From Miscanthus floridulus (Eukaryota > Streptophyta > Magnoliopsida > Poales > Poaceae), in contig NC_089584.1 of NCBI RefSeq assembly GCF_019320115.1, forward strand, positions 59,907,633 through 59,971,632: a DNA stretch of 64,000 bases, read 5' to 3'. Positions 55,775-64,000 of this stretch are shown in pieces (within the stretch, counting starts at the first letter, position 1; the number at the start of each line of letters is the position of its first letter). A program made the translations under genes and the position numbers. The notes beneath the pieces were generated by a model. The model did not search any database, was not told the DNA's origin, and worked only from the letters and a program-made list of their open reading frames with translations.

Positions 55775-58700
55775 TATAACACCCCAGGTGTTTGTCACTA
55801 GTTAGCAGTGGGTTTGAGCTCAAACATGACATATCAAGTGGTGTTGAAGATGTCAAAGTCAAATGTATGAAATCGAGCTCAACTAGAATTTGGATAAAAC
55901 ACCTTGTTTACATGATAACCCTTTTCAAGATATATATCTGAGTGATGTTAATGGAACTTATTTCGTGTGCCTCACATCACTCTCTATCTATAGTGCTCAC
56001 TGGAAAAGTTTCATGATGTGTGGAATCAAAAAGTCACATGAAATGATAAGTTATATCCTTATTGGAATGACTTTACTAAGTGCTTGAATTGCACTATTAA
56101 GTGAATGGAAATGTAGGTCATCAACCAAACCTTGCAACCTCACCCAAATGACTCTAGATGAACTCTACAACAAAAGTCATGAAAGGTTCATGTTGGGCAA
56201 ATGCCAAGAAAATGCTCCAATAGATCAAAAAGGATAATCTAAGTTTTATCGTGATCCTACTTTGGTCAAAGTAGAACTGTAGGTTCTATACAAGTTTTGA
56301 TGTTGGACCTTAAATAAAAGTTGAGGCTCATGTTATGTAGAAGAAACTTTGTTTTTGGAGTATACCATGGATCGGCTTGGAACCAAGTCTAGCAGTGGCT
56401 CAAAGTTGTAACCTGCTGCTGATTTCAGCACTTAGAAATATTCTAAATCTAGAAATTCATCGACATCGGCATTGGCATCTCGCGTTCTCCAAATTTTGTT
56501 AAGCAACTCGACTTGATCCCAAAATAAAGGTTGGACTATATATTTTGAAGAAGAGCATGCAAAAAGATAGTACCAGCCTGACTTTGGTTGGACGATCAAT
56601 TTTGCGTTTACTTAACTGCTGTCAACACGTTGACAGTGTCAACTTTGGACTTGATTAACCACTAATCTACAACTCTAATGACTGTACACTCTAAATAGAA
56701 AATGTAGATTAGGCCAAGGTGATCAAACTTTATTTTTGGCCCAAGGTTTGATTTGGCCCAGAAGTGGCCCAAATCAGCTCCCCACCTTGTCCACACCGGT
56801 GCCCGTCACCTGTTCGACAGCTTGCCGGCGTGGTCGCCGTGCATGGACGTCGCGCGCCTCCGCCGTTGCCGCGTGCCCTACCTCTCTGTCACGCCCCTGC
56901 TCTCTACCGCGTGCCCTGCGCCACACTCCAAGTAGTGGAGCACCAGGACGACTCGCCCCCCCACTCCCAGCTCTTCTCGCCTCTCTCCGCGTGCCCTCTC
57001 GCGGCCGCCATGGCTGAGCTCCAGAGCTCGCGGCCACACTATCGCTCTCGCTGATGTATTCGATCGCAGGCCAAGCTAAGCACACCACTGTGTCCATCTC
57101 ACCTTGTTCCTCCTCCTGTGCGCACTCTCCGGGCCCATGGAGGCCGAAGCCACACCAGCGTCGGGCCGCAACCGCGATCGCCATGCATGCACGTGGGTGA
57201 GCCCCATGGGGTAGCTTCCGTGGAGCTGTCCCCTCCCTAGAGTGCTCCCAGCGATGGGGATGCTTCACCGCGACTCCGCAGCCGCCTGCATGGCCTCCTC
57301 TAGCCGAAAGCGTCGTCCCCGACGACCTCCCTGGTCCCAACTCGCGTCAGGGTAATCGTACAACAATTCGAGAAAAGGGAAGGATCTAAGTGCGAACCAG
57401 TGACTCATATGAATAGTGCAGTAAAGGATCTATTTGTTCAGATTTAATTTGTAGAAACTTCAGGGTCCTCGATGCAAGATTTACATTTCCTTTCTCTGAT
57501 TTTTGCAGATTTGAATGATCCACTTTGAAAATTCGTAGTAATTTGTAGGAAAATCGTAAAATAGTAAATGAGGACTTTTTGGAATCCTTGTGAAATTATG
57601 TATGCAGAAGATCTATAATATGGCATGTTTTAGTTTAAATATTTGGCTATAAAAATAGATTTATGCAGTTAGTTTTTTAATGTTAGTTGTGTCTTGTCTT
57701 TTTCATAACTGCAGTTGTTATGCTCAAATAAATGTGAAATTTTTATGGAGTGCTACTAAGGTGAGGGTTGATGTCTGGTTAAAATTTAAGGAGTTTAGGT
57801 TTGATGGTTTGAGAGTTATAAAAATAACAAATTCCATGTGTTGGTTTTCCTTTATTCTGAATAGGTCTGCATGATTGAATTAATTGGCTCAGTTAAGTTA
57901 TGAATCATGACTTGATGAAAATAAATGAGTTGTAGTAATTTTCATAAGCTTTTCAAAAAGTTAAATATCATGATTTTTGGTTAAGTATATCTTGAGTTAT
58001 ACTTGCTTAAATCTCTGTGGTTGTTTTTGCCCAAACCCAGACAGGGTTTCCTTGTTCTTACTGTGGGACCTTCTTAATAGTAGAATTAGCTTTAGGTGTT
58101 TACAACGAAGTTGTTTAGAATTTTCTAAGCTTTCTAAAAAGTCTAGAACCACATTTATTGGACATGTATAACTCCATTTATAGCTGTTTAAAGTGGCATG
58201 TCATTTTCTGTCCATGTTTTAGACAGTGATGCATTCATTGGATTAATTGACCTTGTTATATGAAGAATCATCTTAAGATGATAATAACAAAGTTGTAGAT
58301 AAATCACCTAACTAGCTTGTGTTAAATTTTCATGGCATGTGGCCAAATAGTTTGTGAGCTATGACTGTTCTAGTTTGGTCTTCAGAAATTGTAGCTCTCT
58401 GGAATTTCTGGACCAGATTTGATGAATGTGCCTGGTTGACCTTGTTAACTTTGGAATCATGCTGAGAGGTTTAAATATGTATTGTAGAAAATTTCATAAG
58501 CTTTCCAAATTGTCTTGTTGCATGTCTTTTGGATTAGTATAACTCCTGTTATGAGTAAAATTAGCTGCTGCTGTTTGCAGCCTTGACTCAGTGATTGCCG
58601 TGAATAACTTGTTCGCTTGATATGAGTTGATGTGATGATTTAGATGCTAGGCTAATTAAGATAACTTGTTAGTTGCAGGTGCTAGGCCCTTAACTGAAGA

Positions 58701-60588
58701 TGAGCAATTGTATATTGGGTGGTCTAAACTTGGTAAGTTAAAGTGATTTGAATAGAACTTAAATAAACTAATATGCCATGCTTGATGTACTTGCTATCTC
58801 GATGTTTGGTTTGATGTGAATAGCTTGCTCTCTAAGTACTCATGTCATGTGATGTAGCCTTGTGCTTGTCTTCAATGTTTCAGGTGATGCATCTTTTATT
58901 ACCATTCCCCGCATTCATACACTTGCATCGTGCATCTCAATTAGGTACGCTAGATGAACCACGTGCCGGATGGGATGTTGGGGCCGAACCCGAGGAAGGT
59001 GCATGGTGAACCTATCCCGAAGATGGAAGGACTTAGCGAGTGTCATCTAACAAACACTGACCTAGTGTTGGATTCCAGGCAAGCCTTGGAGCATTCTAAG
59101 TCTCCCATGTTTTTACAAATATCTTGAGTCTCTTTTATTGTTGATGATGCATTAAGTATAGGAATTGGTTGGAACCAATTGTTGCATTATATCCTTACCT
59201 TGTCTAGATAAAATCCTATGAATCCTAATTAAGTGTAGGATCGGATGATGCTTAGCTATGCTTAGACCGGTAGAAGTCGGGTGATTTCCTGTCACCTGCG
59301 AGATGTAGGATGAGCTTTGATCACGGTTGGCTATATTTGCTATCGTGGAAAAGAACCATGTGTTAATAATGAAAAGAGACGGGGCGGGATGATGATAGTG
59401 CAGCAACAAGGCATGGAGGTCTTGGGTGTGAATCTATCCCCATCTGTGTCGTTTAAGGACCGATGCGCTGTACGTCCTCATGTCATGTTGAACGCATGCC
59501 TATCACTTAGTTGGCCGGATAACTCGTTCCGACCGCGAAGCTGAGTAGCTCAATTCAAGCCGGAAGTCTAGGAAGGGAAAGTGCGCACCCTGGCGGTAGT
59601 AATGATGTGCGGGGAGCTATTGGCGTAAGTCCAAGGTGAGATTGACCACCTGGCAGAGTGGACTCCCTGAGGGTGCGGTGCTGCTCAGAACCGCGATTCC
59701 TGAGTTGTACCAAAGGTGACCTGAGGCAACCACTGATCAGGTTGATTGGGTTTGTGTTAGGAATACCCCTCTAGCTGGATAGGAATCAATTCAAATTGCC
59801 ATCTCTCCTAGATAGTGAGAACTTGACTGAGCAGCGGCAACGTAGATTCACTAAATTTAAAGATATGGTTAAATGATGATGATGATGATAATGATGATGA
59901 GCCATGAAATACCTGATATTGTTATTATTGTTTGCAACTTAATCAAGTGATTGATTACTATAGGTGCTAATATAGATGGTAGGTAATGGCTAAAAGTCAC
60001 TGCTAGTACAGGTAAATAATGCTAATGGTTACTCAAGCTTTTATGCAAAAAGGTTGTCCAGCCAGATCTACTAAATTAAGCTATGCATGAGCCTTGGTGT
60101 CATTTGTTTTGGTTTCCGACGGGTAAGTCTGGCTGAGTACATTTGAGTACTCATGGTTTATCCCACCATGTTGCAGGTGGAGTTCTCGGCCTATTGAAGA
60201 TGGTGGCTAACCGCCGGTGGGCTCAGTGATTCTATAGTTACTTCTCACCTATATGCTTTTGTCGGATGATGTCACTTATGCTAGCAATGTATTTAAAACT
60301 TATATTAATGTAATCATTTGAAAGCTATGTTGTTTTCAATAATCGGTTTTGAAACCCAAACTTTTAATATTATTTGTGAATCCATTTGTAATATTATTTC
60401 CGCTGCAACTCTACGTATGTGATGTGTATTTGCTTAATCATGTGATCTTGGTTGTGATATTGATTTACCGAGGTCCTTCGTGACACTCGGCGGACAACCG
60501 GGTTTATATGAGTGAAAGTATGTGTGTGTCAACGTGTTAGCGGGGATAGCCATACTTGATCTTGTATAAATTGGGCGGTTCTATCATA
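55775..60588 (+). mobile_element. Solo LTR of a Tekay-type element (E), 4.81 kb
   Basis: Starts TATAACACCCCAGGTGTTTG and ends ...GGGCGGTTCTATCATA, the pattern of the B and G LTRs with G-to-A or C-to-T changes at both tips. It interrupts element C gag. A block near 60118 (ACGGGTAAGTCTGGCTGAGT) matches B near 35072. The GC-rich segment is at about 56750-57340. TTGG occurs on both sides but out of register by two bases, so the target duplication is not clean. A 188-codon minus frame at 56774-57340 lies wholly in the GC-rich part and looks incidental. Confidence 0.8.
59872..59900. repeat. (ATG)n microsatellite
   Basis: Nine ATG-type units, one interrupted, inside solo LTR E. Confidence 0.85.
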
Positions 60589-61148
60589 GCTTGGTTAGCC
60601 CTGAAGATGGTGCCGAGCGTGGCATGTATGTGGTGCTGACCTTGCTCTTGCTCTGCTGTTCACGCCCCTGCAATTCCTTTTTTGCAAGCATAGCAAACTA
60701 AAATAACTGGTTGATAGTGTGAATTCTTTATAACCAACAATGTCCTGAATCTCGCGCCTCAAACCCAAATAAAAATGACAAATGAAATCTTTGTTCCCCT
60801 CCACAACACTACAACACATCAATCCCTTTTGGACCTCACCATAGTAATCCTGTATAGATTTCTCTCCTTGTTCTAAATGCATCAATTTCTTACGCAAGTC
60901 TCTATGATAAGAAGGAGGAACAAAATGATCATGCATAGCCATCTTAAGTTCTTCCCACGTACTAGGTAAAGCATTCTGTGCAGCTAGCCCATTCCACCAA
61001 ATAATGGCAAAGTCCTTAAACTCACTAGTAGCTTGTCAAACTCTATGTTGCTCAGGCACAAGGTGGGCACTAAACTTTTGTTCTACCGTCATCTCCCAAT
61101 CAAGATATCCCACAGTATCATAATGACCCAAAAAGATGGTATTGTTCT
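60589..61148 (-). pseudogene. N-terminal gag of CRM-like element C (5' truncated)
   Basis: Minus strand: MAMHDHFVPPSYHRDLRKKL (60885-60942), MHLEQGEKSIQDYYGEVQKG, FYLGLRREIQDIVGYKEFTL, then a basic tail leading to the solo LTR. Upstream of the Met, 60945-61148 reads WKNFKDFAIIWWNGLAAQNA-like text in broken frames. The gag start, leader and 5' LTR are missing: at 61149 the sequence changes abruptly to Tekay-type LTR. Confidence 0.8.
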
Positions 61149-62346
61149 ACCGCCGCTCCACCATGGCTCTATCCTAACCCTAGATCTCCGCAAGGTCACC
61201 ACGAAGTTATGCCATGCTCGCCCGAGCACGCCATGGCCAGGGATGTCTGGAGCATCACCTCGCGCCTCCGCCGAGCCACCATTAGCGCCGCCACCATAGC
61301 CAACTATCGTTAGAGCTGCGACGACCTACCTCATTCAATGTGGGATGTTGAGGGGAACACGACGGTGGTGATGCTACTGCCGGTGACCTCGCCGTCGGTA
61401 AGTTATCGTCGGTCAAACGCCTCGCTCTGCTCCTATGTTGCTGATGTGTGGGACCGTTGACCTACACAACCCCATTGTCAGCCACCGTGGGTGTATGGAC
61501 CAGGTGTACCTAGCTGTAGCTCCCGATTAGAAAATTTATTTTTCTTTATTTGTTTTTCTATATTTTATAGCAAACTTGCAAAAATCATATCTAGAGTTAG
61601 GAGTGTTGAAATGGGGTGATCCAAATTTTTGTTGGATTCTTCATGAAGTGTAATATTTGATAAAAATATGAAACCTACTGTTTTGGGATATTTTTCTAGG
61701 AGAATTAAATTGATCTATATAAATGCTTTTAAATTTATTTCTATCTTGTAAAATGCATATCTTGAGCTAGGGAAGTGCAAAAATTGTGATTCCAATTTTT
61801 CTAATCTTGTGTTGACATGCTCTAGCTAACGAAAATGCTAAACCTATAGTAGGCATACTTGGAGTATGGTCTTCCTATTTAATATTAAATAATTGCTAGT
61901 TTCTAGTGAAAATAATTGGGGTAAAAATACATAACTTATGATCATGCAAATTTTTACACAGTGTTCTTATGCTAGGATGAATGTAAGAAAAATATTAAAT
62001 CTGTTGTTTGACACTTTCACTAGGCTAAACTATTTTTTGCTAAAATAAGCCTATGCAACTTGTCATTTATGTTGAGGTTGCTATACTTATCCAAATGGAA
62101 TGAAATTTGTATAGTAGACTAATGGGGTTATATGTAACCTACTATAATTTTCTCAGAATTTATTGAGCAATGAAAATATTTATTCTCTAAATCACCCTGT
62201 TATATAAGGAAAATTAATAAATGAATATAAATAAATTATTTGGGCTTAACCATGATGTTTTCTAGGGTTCTTGTGATGCATATGATTTGTTGAGATGAAT
62301 ATTTGTGCATGGAAGTAATTGGTGATAGGTACCTATTTAATTATTG

Positions 62347-62553
62347 TTTTATAATTCAACTAAATGAAGGGCGAGCCTGGTGCAAGCGGTAGAGTCTTAC
62401 CGCCTGTGACCGAAAGGTCCCGGGTTTGAGTCGCGGTCTTCTTGAATTGCATAGGCGAGGGTAAGGCTTGCCACTGACACCCTTCCCAGACCCTGCACAG
62501 AGCGGGGGGGCTCTCTGCACTGGGTATGCCCTTTTTTATAATTCAACTAAATG
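62347..62553. repeat. Target-site duplication of the SINE
   Basis: TTTTATAATTCAACTAAATG at 62347-62366 and again at 62534-62553; the T run of the SINE merges with the right copy, so the true duplication is 16 to 20 bases. The single copy at the unoccupied site (33337-33356) confirms it. Confidence 0.88.
62367..62537 (+). mobile_element. Au-like SINE (tRNA-derived)
   Basis: Begins 'aagggcgagcctgg' with an RNA polymerase III A box TGGTGCAAGCGG (62378-62389) and B box GGTTTGAGTCG (62423-62433). The tail is 'ccttcccagaccctgc...ctctgcactgggtatgccc' and six T. This is the layout of the plant Au SINE as I remember it. A 20-base direct repeat TTTTATAATTCAACTAAATG flanks it (62347-62366 and 62534-62553, overlapping the T tail). 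The B 5' LTR has the same site empty near 33340-33356. Confidence 0.9.
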
Positions 62554-64000
62554 GTTGCATGAGTAGTTTCTGTTGTGTTGACAAATTCATGATGATAATT
62601 ACCTCTTTTTGTGAAACTTGTTAATAACAAAGTTGTAGATAACGTTCTCATTTAGCTTGTCCTAAAATTTCATGGTCATAGGCCTAATGGATTAAGAGTT
62701 ATAGCTGTTAGAAGTCTGCTATCAGATTTGCTTGTCCTCTAGATAGATCTAAAATATTGAATTGTTTGACCTAGATAACTACTGAATCACCTTAATATAA
62801 TTAAAATAAAGTTGTAGGAAATTTCATAAGATTTCCAGAAAGTCCACAACCATATTGTTTGGATGTGTATAACTCTAGTTATGATCAAAACAAGTAACTA
62901 TTGTCTTGTAGTCTAGAAAACGCTTTAAATGGATGTTTGTTTAGTTACTAGAGAGGAGATATGCATCTACTCAATAAAAGAAAGTTAATCTTGTTATCAC
63001 CCTAATACCTTGTTGTTAAGGACATTTATGTTTATGCATCATATCATATCATCCATATCATTGCCTATGCATTCTTGTATCTTATTTTGCGCTCATGCAT
63101 ATAGGATCGCCAGAAGGAATCACACTCTTGAAGTTTGAGGCAAAGGAGGAGGAGAATCGGGAGGCACCACAGTAGGTAGCTCTCAAAGGCGAGCAGTAGG
63201 CTCCTGAGGAATTACCAGAGTGCCTCGATCATAGGCCTACCTCCTTTTTGAAAGGTAAGCCCCGAAGCATTCAAAGCCTCTTATGTTTTTACAAATATCA
63301 CTTGAGTCCTTTATGTTTGATGCATTAGGTTATAAGAGTTGGTTGGAAACACTTGATGCATAGAACTACCTTGCCCAGAAATATACCTTGAACCCTATGT
63401 AGGTCCTGGATCGAACATATGCTTAGCCACACTTAGACCGGTAGAAGTCGGGTGATTTCCTATCACCTATGAGATATAGGTGGATATCGGAGCACGGTTG
63501 ACTATATTTGCTATCGTGGAAAATAACCATGGGGTGTTATAAGTGGAGACTGGAGGGAACTTATATGCAATGGTGTTGGGTTGGCTATGTTGGTCCCATC
63601 CATGTCGCTTAAGGACCGCACTGTTGTTGGCACTTCTATCGAGATTGAATGCATGCCTCTCACTTAGCTGGCCAAATAACTCATTCCGACCGCGAAGCCG
63701 AGTAGCTCAACTCATGTTGGGCCTCGTTCTGTCAAAGTGCGCACTCTGGATGGTAGTAAGGATGTGCGGGGAGCTAGACGTAAGCCCAAGGGCAGGGTAG
63801 TCCTGGTCGTCCTAGCAGCTAGTTGTCCCTAGTTGTGCGGCACTGATTGAACCCACGAAATGTGGATCAGAGTTGTACCAAAGGTGACCTAAGGCTACTG
63901 TGGCTGGTAGACCTGGATTTGAGTTAGGAATAACTACCTAGCTGGTTACAACCGATTTAAATTGTCGTCTCTCCCAGATAGTGAGAAACTTGACTAGCTC

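Larger units (their letters stand above)
61149..64000 (+). mobile_element. Tekay-type LTR of the B family (5' truncated, runs off the right edge)
   Basis: Colinear with 32158-34795 of the B 5' LTR through the window end, apart from a SINE and small indels. Over a ~160-base stretch (33341 against 62538 onward) I count about 13 differences. It is probably the continuation of the 3' LTR that starts at 41445, with the part equivalent to 30962-32157 deleted. No coding features. Confidence 0.85.

Noticed and set aside
56774..57340. 188-codon open frame on the minus strand in solo LTR E
   Set aside because: It lies wholly in a GC-rich LTR segment where stops are rare by composition. Frames are open on both strands, the protein is Arg/Gly/Ala-rich with no domain, and the segment is non-coding in the related LTRs.
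62378..62433. A cellular tRNA gene (A and B boxes present)
   Set aside because: There is no cloverleaf after the B box, and the tail and flanking duplication identify a SINE.

Overview
This window is plant nuclear DNA from a grass. The long-LTR Tekay-type chromovirus, Athila-type, Tat-type and CRM-like Ty3/gypsy elements and the Au-like tRNA-derived SINE are all grass-typical repeats. A panicoid grass (sorghum/sugarcane/Miscanthus group) is my guess, from memory of the LTR families. I found no intact host gene, no cellular tRNA or rRNA gene and no CRISPR array. Essentially every base can be assigned to nested, decayed retrotransposons, as expected of (peri)centromeric heterochromatin.

Layout, left to right. 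1-3746: minus-strand Ty3/gypsy element A (gag, primer site, 5' LTR; the rest lies left of the window), inserted into the 3' non-coding part of plus-strand Athila-type element H0 (3747-4541), whose 3' LTR is 4542-6099. 6100-13560: 3' part of a second plus-strand Athila-type element, H1, split by a 4.57-kb Tekay-type solo LTR (8663-13227, perfect 5-bp target duplication). 13561-19265: minus-strand Athila-type element J (LTR, 3' non-coding region, integrase, RT/RNase H). 19266-20189: Copia LTR fragment. 20190-23428: plus-strand Athila-type H2 tail plus LTR. 23429-25371: minus-strand Athila-type K (gag, primer site, LTR, tail). 25469-29703: Athila-type LTR split by a 2.65-kb solo LTR (25702-28354). 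29704-30895: minus-strand gypsy integrase remnant.

From 30896 runs a Tekay-type chromovirus, B: 4.67-kb 5' LTR, tRNA-Met primer site, extra coiled-coil ORF, gag, and pol with a chromodomain. Its 3' LTR starts at 41445 and is broken at 41510 by a minus-strand CRM-like element, C. C is itself hit by a plus-strand Tat-type element, D (5' LTR 41679, gag, pol, second RNase H, 3' tandem repeats, intron-containing antisense gene). A further copy of the C LTR with its primer site and leader lies at 50778-51862, then C pol and gag (51860-61148), split by another Tekay-type solo LTR (55775-60588). At 61149 the sequence re-enters the B-type LTR, which runs to the window end and carries a SINE with a 20-bp target duplication.

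All coding regions are decayed; in the frames I translated most internal stops are TAG or TGA where related elements have Gln, Trp or Arg codons, which fits loss of methylated cytosine. The two observations I rate highest are a duplicated hairpin with covarying stem bases in the 3' non-coding region of four Athila-type copies (3769-21353), and an antisense gene in element D whose three 68-72 bp introns keep reading phase exactly (49402-50777).
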